A stretch of 64,000 bases of DNA from Nisaea sediminum (GCF_014904705.1 NZ_JACZCQ010000002.1:62001-126000), one strand, 5' to 3'; positions 42,338-52,171 are shown, counted from the first letter of the stretch. The notes: generated by a model not told the origin, from the letters alone. Numbers and translations: made by a program.

Positions 42338-43960
42338 CTACAGTTCCTTTGCGCGTTCCCTGAGCACGAATTTCTGGATCTTGCCGGTTGAGGTCTTGGG
42401 CAGTTCGCCGAAGACGATGGTGCGCGGGGTCTTGAAGGTGGCCATGTGCTGTCGGCACCAGGCAGTGATCTCCTCGGCATCGATCTCGCCGGCGCCGGGC
42501 GCAGCGGTGACGAAGGCGCAGGGCGTCTCGCCCCACTTTTCGTCAGGCTTGGCGACCACGGCGGCTTCCATGATCTTCGGATGCTTGTAGAGCACCTCCT
42601 CGATCTCCAGCGAGGAGATGTTCTCGCCGCCGGAGATGATGATGTCCTTGGACCGGTCCTTCACCTCGGCATAGCCGTCCGGATGCAGAACCGCGAGGTC
42701 GCCTGTGCGGAACCAGCCGTCGCCGAGCGCTTCGGCGGTCGCCTTCGGGTTCTTGAGGTACCCTTTCATGATCGTGTTGCCACGCAGGCAAAGCTCGCCG
42801 ATGGTCGTGCCATCGCGCGGCACCTCCTGTCCGGTCTCCGGATCGGCGACCTTCATGCCTTCCAGCGTCGGATACCAGACGCCCTGCCGCGCCATCCGCT
42901 CCGCCTTCGTCTCCAGATCGAGCTCGTCCCATTCCGGCGGCCAGGCGCAGATCGTCGAGGGGCCATAGGTCTCCGTCAGGCCGTAGAGATGCGTAACGGC
43001 GAATCCCATCTTTCCCATGGCGGAAATGACCGCGCTCGGCGGCGCCGCGCCGCCTGTCGCGATGTTCACCGTCTGCGGAAACGCGGTCTTCTGATCCGCC
43101 GGGGCGTGAATCAGCATGGTGAGGACGATCGGCGCGCCGCACATATGGGTGACGCCGTGGCGGGCGATCAGATCAAAGATCTGCGTGGGATCGACCTTGC
43201 GCAGGCAGACATGGGTCCCGCCGACGGCGGTCACGCCCCAGGTATAGGTCCAGCCGTTGCAATGGAACATCGGCAGGGTCCAGAGATAACGGCAGGAAGA
43301 GGTCAGTCCGAAGGCGATGGCGTTGCCCATTGCGTTCACGTATGCGCCGCGATGGTGATAGACGACGCCTTTCGGATTGCCCGTGGTGCCGGACGTGTAG
43401 TTGAGCGACATCGACTGCCACTCATCGGTCGGCCGCGGCCAGTCAGGCGACGGCTCGCCCTCGGCCAGAAAATCCTCGTATTCCTTTTCGCCGAGAGGCT
43501 TGCCGCCCTCGGCCAGCGGGTCGTCGATCCAGATCACCGGCGGCTTATTGGAGGTTTGGCCAAGCGCTTCTTCCATCAGGGGCGCGAGTTCGCGGTCGAC
43601 AAGGACCAGTTTCGACTCGGCGTGATCGATGATGAAGGCGATGGTCGCCGCATCGAGTCGTGTATTGATCGCGTTCAGCACTGCTCCCGCCATGGGAATT
43701 CCGTAATGCGCTTCCAGCATCGCCGGTGTATTCGGGGCGAGGATGGACACGGCGTCTCCAGGACCGATATTCCGTTTCCGGAGGGCGTCCGCTAAACGAC
43801 GGCTGCGGCTCAGAAAATCGCCGTATGTACGGGTCAACTCACCGTGAATAATGGCGACCTTGTCCGGAAAGGTTGAACCGGCCCGCTCCAAGAAATCGGA
43901 TGGAGTGAGCGGCGCGTAGTTGGCCGCATTTCTCTCCAGGCCCGTTTCAAATATCGACAT
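42338..43960 (-). CDS. Acyl-CoA synthetase (AMP-forming)
   Basis: Activates a carboxylic acid to its CoA ester, cytosolic, 540 residues. The AMP-binding motif YTSGTTGNPKGV spans residues 188-199, YGLTETYGPS near 335-344 binds adenine, GWFRTGDLAVLHPDGY holds the ribose-binding aspartate, and the catalytic lysine is in KTSTGKIQK near 527. The N-terminus MSIFETGLERNAANYAPLTP is typical of a large alphaproteobacterial group that includes 3-methylmercaptopropionyl-CoA ligase (DmdB), so medium- or short-chain acids are likely. It is convergent with the mandelate-racemase gene. Confidence 0.92.
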   Translation of the reverse strand: MSIFETGLERNAANYAPLTPSDFLERAGSTFPDKVAIIHGELTRTYGDFLSRSRRLADALRKRNIGPGDAVSILAPNTPAMLEAHYGIPMAGAVLNAINTRLDAATIAFIIDHAESKLVLVDRELAPLMEEALGQTSNKPPVIWIDDPLAEGGKPLGEKEYEDFLAEGEPSPDWPRPTDEWQSMSLNYTSGTTGNPKGVVYHHRGAYVNAMGNAIAFGLTSSCRYLWTLPMFHCNGWTYTWGVTAVGGTHVCLRKVDPTQIFDLIARHGVTHMCGAPIVLTMLIHAPADQKTAFPQTVNIATGGAAPPSAVISAMGKMGFAVTHLYGLTETYGPSTICAWPPEWDELDLETKAERMARQGVWYPTLEGMKVADPETGQEVPRDGTTIGELCLRGNTIMKGYLKNPKATAEALGDGWFRTGDLAVLHPDGYAEVKDRSKDIIISGGENISSLEIEEVLYKHPKIMEAAVVAKPDEKWGETPCAFVTAAPGAGEIDAEEITAWCRQHMATFKTPRTIVFGELPKTSTGKIQKFVLRERAKEL

Positions 43961-44095
43961 CTCCGTCCCCAGATGTTTCCCTGTGCTGATTGCGGGACAT
44001 CGTTTCTTCGTTTTAAGAAAGCGTCAAGCGCGCCAGACGGTTGTTGCGCACGTACCGCAAGCCGACACAATAACGGCCCAGGGAGCCGGACCTGA

Positions 44096-44749
44096 ATGAC
44101 CCAGATCGACATTTTCTCAGACGTAATCTGCCCCTGGTGTTTCATCGGCAAGCGTCGCCTCGAGCGGGCGCTGAAGTTGCGGCCGGTGCCCGACCTGACG
44201 ATCCAGTGGCGTGCTTTCCAGCTCAATCCGGACATGCCGGTCGAGGGAATGTCGCGGCAGGCCTATCTGGAGAACAAGTTCGGCGGTCCTGAGCGCGCGA
44301 GCCAGATTTACGACAATATTCGCCGCATGGGCGATGGCGAGGGCATCGACTTCCGCTTCGACCTGATCCAGCGCACCCCGAACACCGTGCTCGCGCACCG
44401 CACGATCAATCTTGCAACAGCAAAGGGCACCTCGGACGCCCTGGTGGAAAATCTGTTCAACGCCTATTTCATCGAAGGCGTGGATATCGGGGATCTCGAC
44501 AACCTCGTCACGCTTGCCGAGGCCTCCGGCATGGACGCGGAAGAGACCCGCACCTGGCTCGAAGGCAAGGGCGGCGCGACCGAGGTGATGGCGGAGACCC
44601 GCTTCGCCTACGAGAACGGCATCAACGGCGTGCCCTGCTTCATCTTCAACCGGCAATACGCGGTCTCGGGCGCCCAGGAGCCGGAAGCCTTCTTCCCGCT
44701 CTTCGATCTAGATGCCTCGCAGAAATCGCCGGTCGCCAATCAGGCCTGA
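44096..44749 (+). CDS. DsbA family oxidoreductase (FrnE-like)
   Basis: Thioredoxin-fold protein of 217 residues without a signal peptide, so likely cytosolic. The redox motif is CPWC at residues 12-15 (SDVICPWCFIGKRRL), the cis-proline region is NGINGVPCFIFNRQY, and WRAFQLNPDMP near 39-49 is shared with FrnE and 2-hydroxychromene carboxylate isomerases. The CxxC favours a disulfide or thiol-redox role over the isomerase. DUF1272 follows after 8 bases. Confidence 0.9.
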   Translation: MTQIDIFSDVICPWCFIGKRRLERALKLRPVPDLTIQWRAFQLNPDMPVEGMSRQAYLENKFGGPERASQIYDNIRRMGDGEGIDFRFDLIQRTPNTVLAHRTINLATAKGTSDALVENLFNAYFIEGVDIGDLDNLVTLAEASGMDAEETRTWLEGKGGATEVMAETRFAYENGINGVPCFIFNRQYAVSGAQEPEAFFPLFDLDASQKSPVANQA

Positions 44750-44757
44750 CCGCCCAG

Positions 44758-45078
44758 ATGGTCGCCCTCGAACTCAGGCCGAACTGCGAACTCTGCGACC
44801 GCGATCTGCCGGCGGAGTCCCGCGACGCCCGTATCTGTTCCTATGAATGCACCTACTGCGCGGAGTGCGTCGAGACAGTGCTGCTCGGCGTCTGCCCGAC
44901 CTGCGGCGGCAATTTCGTGCCGCGGCCCATCCGGCCGCTCCGATCGTGGCGACCGGAGAAGAAACTCGGACGCGATCATCGGCCGCCGTCGGAGGTCAGG
45001 GTCCATTCGCCCTATAGCCGCGAGGATATCGACGCGCACGTCGCGAGGATCAAGGACATCGCCCCGGAAGACCGCTAG
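44758..45078 (+). CDS. DUF1272 domain protein (zinc-ribbon-like)
   Basis: A 106-residue protein with the DUF1272 pattern: ELRPNCELCDRDLP, CSYECTYCAECVE and GVCPTCGGNFVPRP. Nine cysteines in the first 62 residues, mostly as CxxC pairs, imply one or two structural zinc sites. The rest is basic (RSWRPEKKLGRDHR). No function is established. It is probably co-transcribed with the DsbA-like gene. Its stop shares CTAG (45075-45078) with convergent mfd. Confidence 0.88.
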   Translation: MVALELRPNCELCDRDLPAESRDARICSYECTYCAECVETVLLGVCPTCGGNFVPRPIRPLRSWRPEKKLGRDHRPPSEVRVHSPYSREDIDAHVARIKDIAPEDR

Positions 45079-48000
45079 GTCGCAATCGCCACCAACTCCT
45101 GCATCAGGCTCGTCAGACCACGCACGCGGACATCCTGCTTCTCCCAGGCGCGCCGGTAGACCAGCTTGTGGTCCGGGCGGAGCTGCACGCTGCCGGCCTG
45201 TTTGGCAATGAAACCGACGAGGCCGCGTGGATTGACGAAATCGTTGTTCCGGAAACTGATGACCGCGCCCTTAGGCCCGGCATCGACCCGCTCCACACCG
45301 GCAAGCTTACAGAGTTGCTTGATGGCGATGACCTTCAGCAGGTTTTCGACCTCAGCCGGCAACGTGCCGAACCGATCAGCCAGCTCGGCCGCGAAACTGT
45401 CGATCTCGGCCTCATCGACCAGATTGGCGATGCGGCGATAGAGGCTGAGGCGCACGGTCAGATCCTGAACGTAGTTTTCCGGAATCAATACCGGCGTGCC
45501 GAGAGAGATCTGCGGCGTCCACTGCTCTTCCGGCTCATGATCCTCGGCGAATCCGCCGTCCCGCGCTGCCTGGACGGCTTCCTGCAGCAGGGTCTGGTAG
45601 AGCTCGATGCCGACCTCCCTCACCTGGCCCGACTGCTCCTCGCCCAAGAGGTTGCCGGCGCCGCGGATATCCATGTCGTGGCTGGCGAGGCTGAAGCCCG
45701 CGCCGAGACTGTCCAGCGTCTGCATCACTTCGAGCCGGCGTTTTGCGTCCGCCGTCAGGATCTTGGTCGGATGGGTTGTCAGGTACGCATAGGCCCGGGT
45801 CTTCGAGCGTCCGACGCGGCCGCGCAGCTGGTAGAGCTGCGCTAGGCCAAACATGTCCGCCCTGTGGATGACGATCGTGTTCGCGTTCGGAATGTCGAGG
45901 CCGGACTCGACGATATTGGTGCTGAGCAGGATGTCGTAATGCCCGTCGCAGAACTGGGTCATGACCTTCTCCAGCTCTGCCGGGCTCATCCGCCCGTGCG
46001 CCGTCGCAACACGGACTTCCGGTACCAGCTGGGTCAGGCGGTCATGCACGCGCGGCAGATCCTCCAGGCGCGGACAGACATAGAAGGTCTGACCGCCGCG
46101 ATAATGCTCGCGCATGATCGCCTCGCGGATAACGAGGCCGTCATAAGGCATGACGAATGTACGGACGGCCAGCCGGTCGACCGGCGGCGTGGTGATCAGG
46201 CTCATCTGCCGAACGCCGCTCAGCGCCATCTGCAGCGTGCGCGGAATCGGCGTGGCGGTCAGGGTCAGCACGTGGATCGAGGATCGCAGTTCCTTCAGGC
46301 GCTCCTTTTGGGCGACGCCGAAATGCTGTTCTTCGTCGACGATCACCATTCCGAGGTTCGAGAAGCGGATGTTCTTCGCCAGCACGGCGTGGGTCCCGAT
46401 GACGATGCCGCAATCGCCGCTCGCCAGTTCCTCCTTCACCGCCGTCTGCTCCTTCGCGGGAACCATGCGGGAAAGCTGACGGACCTTCACCGGCAGGCCC
46501 TTGAAGCGCTCGACGAACTGGTTGTAGTGCTGGCGCGCAAGCAGCGTGGTGGGCACCACGACGGCGACCTGGAAGCCCTGCATGGCAACGACGAGCGCGG
46601 CGCGCAGCGCGACTTCGGTCTTCCCGAACCCGACATCGCCGCAAACCAGGCGGTCCATCGGACGGCCACGATTGAGATCGTCCAGCGTGTCCTCGATTGC
46701 CTTCAGCTGGTCGTCCGTTTCCGTATAGGGGAAACGGGCACAGAACTCGTCGAACACGCCCGGCGGCGGAGCGACAGGCTCTGCCTCGCGGATTTCGCGC
46801 TCTGCGGCCAGCCGAATTAGCTGCTCCGCCATGTCACGCAGGCGCTTCTTGACTCGCGCCTTGCGCGCCTGCCAGGCGGCCCCGCCGAGCTTGTCGAGCT
46901 GAGCCCCGCTTTCCGCCGAACCGTAGCGCGACAGGACCTCGATATTCTCGACCGGGACGAACAGTTTATCGCCGCCGAGATAGATCAGCCGCAGGCAGTC
47001 ATGCGGCGCGGCGCCGATCTCAAGTGTCTCGAGGCCGTCATATTGCCCGATCCCGTGCTCCACATGGACGACATAGTCGCCTTCGTGCAGAGCGGAGACT
47101 TCCTGCAGGAATTCCTCGCCGCGCCGTTTGCGCCGCACCGTCGGACGCGCAAGGCGTTCGCCGAGAATGTCCTGTTCGGCAACGCAGAGCAGATCGTCGC
47201 TGGCGAAGCCCTGCTCCAGCGGCAGAATGACGCCGGCGGCTGTCCCCTCAGGGAGAGCGTCCGCCTCTTTCCACGAGGTAACCGGTTCAAGTCGTTCGAG
47301 GCCATGTTCGTGCAGCAGTGTGACCAGCCGGTCGCGCGAGCCGGAGGTATATCCGGCGATCAGCACGCGGCGGGTGTTCGCCTCTTTCAGGACCGTGTCC
47401 CGAACCACGCCATAAAGATCGGTATCGGGCATGGCGCGGGCCTCGGCAAAGCCGGTGCCGCCGTGGCCGCCGCAATCGACGACCGTCTGCCCGGCTCCGC
47501 CCTCCGGCAGTGCAAATGGCGTGAAGCGCCCGACCGGATGACTGGCGAGCAGGCTCTCCAGGTCCCTTGGCGTCAGATAGAGGCTGTCCGGCGGCAAGGG
47601 CCGGTAGATCACGCCGCCGTCCGGCGTGCCCCGGTCGTGGAAGCTCTTGCGGGCTTCGTAATACTCCTCGATCAGCTCGAATCGCCCGGCGATGGCCGCG
47701 TCGTCCTGATGATCGAAAGTGAGCGGCGCGGCGCCGGTATAATCCAGCAGGGTCTCGAGATCGTCGTGGAAGAGCGGCAGCCAGTGCTCCATGCCGACAT
47801 GGCGGCGCCCTTCGCTGACCGCGTCATAGAGAGGATCCTTCGAAATCTCCCCGCCGAAGTGGGTTCGGTAACCGGCCCGGAAGCGCCGGATGCTCTCCTC
47901 GTCGAGGCGAAATTCTCCGACCGGGAAGATCTCGAAGGCATCGAGCTTGCCCGAGGTGCGCTGGCTGACCGGATCGAAGGAGCGGATGGTCTCAAGCTCG

Positions 48001-48560
48001 TCACCGAAGAAATCCAGCCGCAGCGGCTCTTCCGCACCGGGCGGATAGACATCGACGATACCGCCGCGCATCGCATATTCGCCCGCCTCGCGCACAGTGG
48101 CGGCACGGTGGTAGCCGTTGGCCTCGAAGAAAGCGGCCAGTTCCTCGACGGGCCTGCTGGCGCCGGGCGTCAGGGACAGTCCCACATCGGTGAAAAAGCG
48201 TCTCGGCGGAACGCGTTGCAGCAAGGCGTTCACGGTCGTCAGCAGAACAGTCCCGCCCCGCAATCCGGATGAAGCAATGCGGGCAAGTGCCTCAACGCGC
48301 TGGCTGATCAGGTCTCCATGCGGGGAGACGCGGTCATAGGGCAGGCAGTCCCATGCGGGAAGCGTGATAACCGGTCGTTCCGGCGCGAAAAAGCCGAGCG
48401 ACTGGCGCAGTACGGCAAGACGCGAATCGTCGCGCGCGATATGTACGACGCCGCCATGGCTCGCGGCGATCTGCAGCAGAATTCTGGAATCATGGCCTTC
48501 CGGCGCCGCGGAGAAAGCGACCTTGGCGGAACCATCGAGGAGAGTTTTGTCGTATTTCAA
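45075..48560 (-). CDS. mfd: Transcription-repair coupling factor Mfd
   Basis: DNA translocase of 1161 residues that removes stalled RNA polymerase and recruits UvrA. The UvrB-like N-terminal part is followed by the RNA polymerase-interacting domain (DYVVHVEHGIGQYDGLETLE, shown to 20 residues) near 485-505. The motor domains show VCGDVGFGKTEVALRAAL, DEEQHFG, TATPIPRTLQMAL and QLRGRVGRSKTRAYAYL. A TRCF C-terminal domain ends the protein. The start is TTG 48560; no nearby ATG fits the family start. sdhE ends 4 bases upstream. uvrA lies in the same window. Confidence 0.97.
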   Translation of the reverse strand: MKYDKTLLDGSAKVAFSAAPEGHDSRILLQIAASHGGVVHIARDDSRLAVLRQSLGFFAPERPVITLPAWDCLPYDRVSPHGDLISQRVEALARIASSGLRGGTVLLTTVNALLQRVPPRRFFTDVGLSLTPGASRPVEELAAFFEANGYHRAATVREAGEYAMRGGIVDVYPPGAEEPLRLDFFGDELETIRSFDPVSQRTSGKLDAFEIFPVGEFRLDEESIRRFRAGYRTHFGGEISKDPLYDAVSEGRRHVGMEHWLPLFHDDLETLLDYTGAAPLTFDHQDDAAIAGRFELIEEYYEARKSFHDRGTPDGGVIYRPLPPDSLYLTPRDLESLLASHPVGRFTPFALPEGGAGQTVVDCGGHGGTGFAEARAMPDTDLYGVVRDTVLKEANTRRVLIAGYTSGSRDRLVTLLHEHGLERLEPVTSWKEADALPEGTAAGVILPLEQGFASDDLLCVAEQDILGERLARPTVRRKRRGEEFLQEVSALHEGDYVVHVEHGIGQYDGLETLEIGAAPHDCLRLIYLGGDKLFVPVENIEVLSRYGSAESGAQLDKLGGAAWQARKARVKKRLRDMAEQLIRLAAEREIREAEPVAPPPGVFDEFCARFPYTETDDQLKAIEDTLDDLNRGRPMDRLVCGDVGFGKTEVALRAALVVAMQGFQVAVVVPTTLLARQHYNQFVERFKGLPVKVRQLSRMVPAKEQTAVKEELASGDCGIVIGTHAVLAKNIRFSNLGMVIVDEEQHFGVAQKERLKELRSSIHVLTLTATPIPRTLQMALSGVRQMSLITTPPVDRLAVRTFVMPYDGLVIREAIMREHYRGGQTFYVCPRLEDLPRVHDRLTQLVPEVRVATAHGRMSPAELEKVMTQFCDGHYDILLSTNIVESGLDIPNANTIVIHRADMFGLAQLYQLRGRVGRSKTRAYAYLTTHPTKILTADAKRRLEVMQTLDSLGAGFSLASHDMDIRGAGNLLGEEQSGQVREVGIELYQTLLQEAVQAARDGGFAEDHEPEEQWTPQISLGTPVLIPENYVQDLTVRLSLYRRIANLVDEAEIDSFAAELADRFGTLPAEVENLLKVIAIKQLCKLAGVERVDAGPKGAVISFRNNDFVNPRGLVGFIAKQAGSVQLRPDHKLVYRRAWEKQDVRVRGLTSLMQELVAIAT

Positions 48561-48564
48561 TAGA

Positions 48565-48825
48565 CTAGTCGACGAGTTTGAAGTTGCGGATCATGTCCAG
48601 GATCGGGGTTTCGTATTCCTCCGGCGCTTCTTCCTGGCCGGTGATCCACTTGTAGAGCCGTGGATCGGGAATTTCGAGCAGCGCTTCGTAGGTGTCGAGG
48701 CCTTCTTCATCAAGCTCAGCAATATGCGCGCGTGCGAAAGCCCCGAGCAGCAGGTCGGTTTCTTTGGTGCCCGTATAGGCGCTTCGGTAAATCAGTTTCT
48801 TGCGGCGATCGTCGAGCCCGCTCAT
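48565..48825 (-). CDS. sdhE: FAD assembly factor SdhE
   Basis: An 86-residue all-helical protein that helps attach FAD to succinate dehydrogenase. The family signature RRKKLIYRSAYTGTKETDLLLG is present (KETDLLLGAFA near 25-35), where the usual RGxxE is RSAYTGTKE, and PDPRLYKWITGQEEAP near 56-71 closes the domain. ATG 48825 gives the normal family length; the longer frame to 48873 is unneeded. It sits directly upstream of mfd, divergent from recG, an order conserved across alphaproteobacteria. Confidence 0.92.
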   Translation of the reverse strand: MSGLDDRRKKLIYRSAYTGTKETDLLLGAFARAHIAELDEEGLDTYEALLEIPDPRLYKWITGQEEAPEEYETPILDMIRNFKLVD

Positions 48826-48939
48826 CGGTCTCACTCCCGGTTTGTCTGAAGCATCGGCTAGGATATAAATCAAAGCCTTGGCGTGTCAGCCCTCGGCCCG
48901 CGTCCTGGAGCCGCGCACTTAATAGCATCGGCGGATAAC

Positions 48940-51021
48940 TTGCGACCGGAAATTCTCTATTCCCTCTTTGCCGATACGACGCGCCTTCCCGGCGTCGGTC
49001 CGCGCATAGCCAAGCTGCTGGAGACTCTCGCCGGCCGTTCCGTGATCGACCTGCTCTGGCACCTGCCGAGCGGGATCATCGACCGGCGATTCAATCCGAA
49101 GATCGCGGATGCGCCGGACGATACGATTGCGACACTCGTCGTCACCGTCGGCGAACACCGGCCGGGACGCAGCCGCAAGCAGCCGTATCGGGTCAGCGCC
49201 TGGGACGAGACCGGTGAGATGGAGATCGTCTTCTTCAACGCCAAGGCGGACTATATCGGCCAGATGCTGCCGACCGGCACGCGCTGCGCGATCAGCGGCA
49301 AGGTCGAACATTTCAACGGCCGCCTGCAGATGACCCATCCGGACCACATGGTCCCGGAAGCGAAGATCAAGGAGATCATGCAGGTCGAGCCGACCTATCC
49401 GCTGACCCACGGGCTGACGCAGAAGACCCTGCGCAAGGCGATCGGCGCCGCCCTGCCCGAGGTGCCGGAACTGCCCGAATGGGGCAACAAACCGTTCCTC
49501 GCCATGCGGCATTTCCCGGATTGGCGCACCGCTTTGCTGGCCGCGCACGCGCCCGGATCGATGGAGGATATCGATCCGTCGGCCCTGCCGCGGCAGAGGC
49601 TGGCCTATGACGAGCTTCTGGCGAATCAGCTCGCGCTCGCCCTCGTTCGCGCGCACCAGAAGCGCCGGAAAGGACGCGTTTTCAAGGGGGACGGCAGGCT
49701 GCGGAAGAAGGCCGAAGACGCCCTTCCCTTCAAGCTCACCAACGCCCAGGCCGTGGCGCTCGCCGATATTTACGGCGACATGGCGGCGCCGGAGCGGATG
49801 CTGCGGATGATCCAGGGCGATGTCGGTAGCGGCAAGACGGTCGTCGCCCTGCTCGCCATGCTGAACGCGGTCGAATGCGGCGCGCAGGCGGCCATGATGG
49901 CGCCGACCGAAATCCTGGCGCGCCAGCATCTCGCCTCCATGCAGCCGCTGGCAGACGCCGCCGGTGTACGCATGGCGGTGCTGACCGGACGCGACAAGGG
50001 CAAGAGCCGCGCGGAGATTCAGGAGCGCATCGCCGCCGGCGAGGTCGATATCGTCGTCGGAACGCATGCGCTCTTCCAGGAGAGCGTTGCCTTCAAGGAC
50101 CTCGCACTCGCGGTGATCGACGAGCAGCACCGCTTCGGCGTGCATCAGCGGATGAGCCTTGGCGAAAAAGGCGCTGCCGTCGATACCCTGGTGATGACCG
50201 CGACGCCGATCCCGCGCACTCTCACCATGACCGCATACGGCGACCTCGACGTCTCGCGCCTGACCGAGAAGCCGCCAGGACGCCAGCCGATCGACACCCG
50301 CACGATCCCGCTCGGCCGTCTCTCGGAAGTAGCCGAGGCGATCGGTCGTTCGGCAGCATCGGGAAACAAGGCCTATTGGGTCTGTCCGCTGGTCGAGGAA
50401 TCCGAGAAGATCGACGTCGCCGCTGCCGAAGAGCGCTTCCAGCATCTGCGCCGGCTCTATCCGGACCGGGTCGGCCTCGTGCATGGCAGGATGAAGGCGG
50501 CGGAGAAGGACGCAGTCATGGACCGCTTCAAGAACGGTCCGCTCGATATCCTCGTCGCCACCACGGTGATCGAGGTCGGGGTCGACGTACCCGACGCGAC
50601 GGTCATCGTGATCGAGCATGCCGAACGCTTCGGTCTCGCCCAGCTGCACCAGCTTCGCGGCCGCGTCGGGCGCGGAAGCAAGGCCTCGACCTGCTTGCTG
50701 CTCTACAACACGCCGCTCTCGGAAACAGGCCACGCCCGGCTCGCAGTGATGCGGGAGACCGAGGATGGTTTCAGGATCGCCGAGGAGGATCTGAAGTTGC
50801 GCGGCGCGGGGGAAATCCTCGGCACCAAGCAGAGCGGCCTGCCGACGTTCCGGCTTGCCGATCTCGCGGTGCATGACGATCTTCTGGCAGCGGCCCGGGA
50901 CGATGCGCGCCTCGTGCTGAACAACGACCCGGAGCTGAAGGGCGAGCGCGGCGCGGCCTTGCGCACCCTGCTCTATCTCTTCGAGCGCGACGCCGCGATC
51001 CGCTATCTGCGGGGCGGCTAG
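48940..51021 (+). CDS. recG: ATP-dependent DNA helicase RecG
   Basis: Branch-migration helicase of 693 residues for stalled forks and recombination. The wedge domain is in the first 250 residues (ARLPGVGPR-like RLPGVGPRIAKLLE near 13-26). The motor has QGDVGSGKTVVALLAML, APTEILARQH, DEQHRFGVHQR, TATPIPRTLTMT and QLRGRVGRGSKASTCLL. I chose TTG 48940, giving the family-like start (L/M)RPEILYSLF; the frame is also open from GTG 48883, which would add 19 residues. Its stop shares CTAG with the ridA stop. Confidence 0.95.
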   Translation: MRPEILYSLFADTTRLPGVGPRIAKLLETLAGRSVIDLLWHLPSGIIDRRFNPKIADAPDDTIATLVVTVGEHRPGRSRKQPYRVSAWDETGEMEIVFFNAKADYIGQMLPTGTRCAISGKVEHFNGRLQMTHPDHMVPEAKIKEIMQVEPTYPLTHGLTQKTLRKAIGAALPEVPELPEWGNKPFLAMRHFPDWRTALLAAHAPGSMEDIDPSALPRQRLAYDELLANQLALALVRAHQKRRKGRVFKGDGRLRKKAEDALPFKLTNAQAVALADIYGDMAAPERMLRMIQGDVGSGKTVVALLAMLNAVECGAQAAMMAPTEILARQHLASMQPLADAAGVRMAVLTGRDKGKSRAEIQERIAAGEVDIVVGTHALFQESVAFKDLALAVIDEQHRFGVHQRMSLGEKGAAVDTLVMTATPIPRTLTMTAYGDLDVSRLTEKPPGRQPIDTRTIPLGRLSEVAEAIGRSAASGNKAYWVCPLVEESEKIDVAAAEERFQHLRRLYPDRVGLVHGRMKAAEKDAVMDRFKNGPLDILVATTVIEVGVDVPDATVIVIEHAERFGLAQLHQLRGRVGRGSKASTCLLLYNTPLSETGHARLAVMRETEDGFRIAEEDLKLRGAGEILGTKQSGLPTFRLADLAVHDDLLAAARDDARLVLNNDPELKGERGAALRTLLYLFERDAAIRYLRGG

Positions 51022-51413
51022 CCTTTCGGCTGACAGACCGCGTCGACCTCGAGCTCGACCAGCCAGTCCGGATCGACAAAGCCGGTAACCTCGACCACGG
51101 TGGTCACAGGGCGGATGTCTGCGAATACCTCTCCATGGGCGCGCGCCGCCTCTTTCCAGGTCTTGGCATCGGTCAACATGATGCGGGTGCGGACGACATC
51201 CTCCATCGCCCCGCCGGCATCCTCGAGCGCCTTCCGGATGATTTCGAGGCAGCGGACGGTCTGACGGTAGACGTCACCTATGCCGTCGGTCTTGCCGTCG
51301 CGCCCGATCGGAGCCGTTCCGGCGACGGCGATGAAATCTCCGGAGCGGACGGCACGGCTGAACCCGATCTGCGGCTCAAGATAGGAGCCGGATGAGACGA
51401 GAGTACGCGGCAT
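51018..51413 (-). CDS. RidA family protein (enamine/imine deaminase)
   Basis: A 131-residue trimer-forming protein of the YjgF/RidA family, which hydrolyses reactive enamines. GDFIAVAGTAPIGRDGK near 23-39 and QTVRCLEIIRKALEDAGG near 51-68 are typical. The catalytic arginine of active RidA is likely the one in VVRTRIMLTDA near 74. The C-terminal VELEVDAVC matches the family's usual ending. It is a single gene, convergent with recG. Confidence 0.92.
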   Translation of the reverse strand: MPRTLVSSGSYLEPQIGFSRAVRSGDFIAVAGTAPIGRDGKTDGIGDVYRQTVRCLEIIRKALEDAGGAMEDVVRTRIMLTDAKTWKEAARAHGEVFADIRPVTTVVEVTGFVDPDWLVELEVDAVCQPKG

Positions 51414-51463
51414 GTCGAATCCTGTTGGTCATGTGAGTTATTCCGGCGCGTCGGCGCCGGGCT

Positions 51464-52171
51464 TTATTCGTCGGGCGAGGCGATCGCTTCAACATGAATC
51501 ACCGGCTTCTTCCGTTCGGACTCCGGACGCCGGTCGGGGGGCGTTACGATGCCCGCCGAGATCACCATCTTGATGCCTTCCTCGACCGTCATATTGAGGC
51601 GGTAGAGATCGCGGTCCGGAATGAACAGCAGGAACCCGGAGGTCGGGTTCGGCGTGGTCGGCAGGAAAACGTTGATCATCGTGTCGTCGGTCACGTTCTG
51701 GACCTCGCCGACGGTGCCGCCGGTGATGAAGCCGACCGCCCAGATCCCGCGCCGCGGATACTCCACCAGCACGACCTCGCGAAACGCGTTGGACTGCTGC
51801 GCCATCACGGTTTCCATGATCTGCTTGATGGCGCTGTAGACGTTGCGCACCACCGGCATCCGGGCGAGCAGGTGCTCGCTCAGCCGGATCATCCAACGCC
51901 CGAGAATACCCGCCGTCAGCCAGCCGATCAGGGTCAGCGTGGTCAGCATCACGATCAGACCGATGCCGGGCACGGAGAACGGCAGGAAGTTCTCAGGATG
52001 ATATTTTGCCGGCAGCAGCGGCATGATCTTGCCGTCGATGAAGTCGATAAAGACCCAAGTCAGATAGAGCGTGATGCCGAGCGGGGCTGTGACAAGGATG
52101 CCGGCAAAAAGATAGGCCCGCAGCCGCCCGAAGAATGTCGGCCGGACGATGCCGGAATTGTCCTTGGTCAT
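51464..52171 (-). CDS. DUF502 membrane protein
   Basis: A 235-residue inner-membrane protein of the DUF502 family. The first helix is LFAGILVTAPLGITLYLTWV near 17-36 and the second is IGLIVMLTTLTLIGWLTAGI near 71-90, followed by the conserved RIPVVR-like segment ARMPVVRNVYSAIKQIMET. The soluble part has VLVEYPRRGIWAVGFITGG and NVFLPTTPNPTSGFLL. No function is established; relatives in plants and bacteria have been linked to membrane trafficking and stress. It is a single gene here. Confidence 0.93.
   Translation of the reverse strand: MTKDNSGIVRPTFFGRLRAYLFAGILVTAPLGITLYLTWVFIDFIDGKIMPLLPAKYHPENFLPFSVPGIGLIVMLTTLTLIGWLTAGILGRWMIRLSEHLLARMPVVRNVYSAIKQIMETVMAQQSNAFREVVLVEYPRRGIWAVGFITGGTVGEVQNVTDDTMINVFLPTTPNPTSGFLLFIPDRDLYRLNMTVEEGIKMVISAGIVTPPDRRPESERKKPVIHVEAIASPDE

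Noticed and set aside
43990-44020. TTTCTT/AAGAAA mini-hairpin upstream of the DsbA-like gene
   Set aside because: Short, AT-only arms, within the range expected by chance; no supporting position.
48919-50874. A 651-codon open frame opposite recG
   Set aside because: Same cause: fully antisense to an unambiguous helicase gene, low-complexity translation, no start context.
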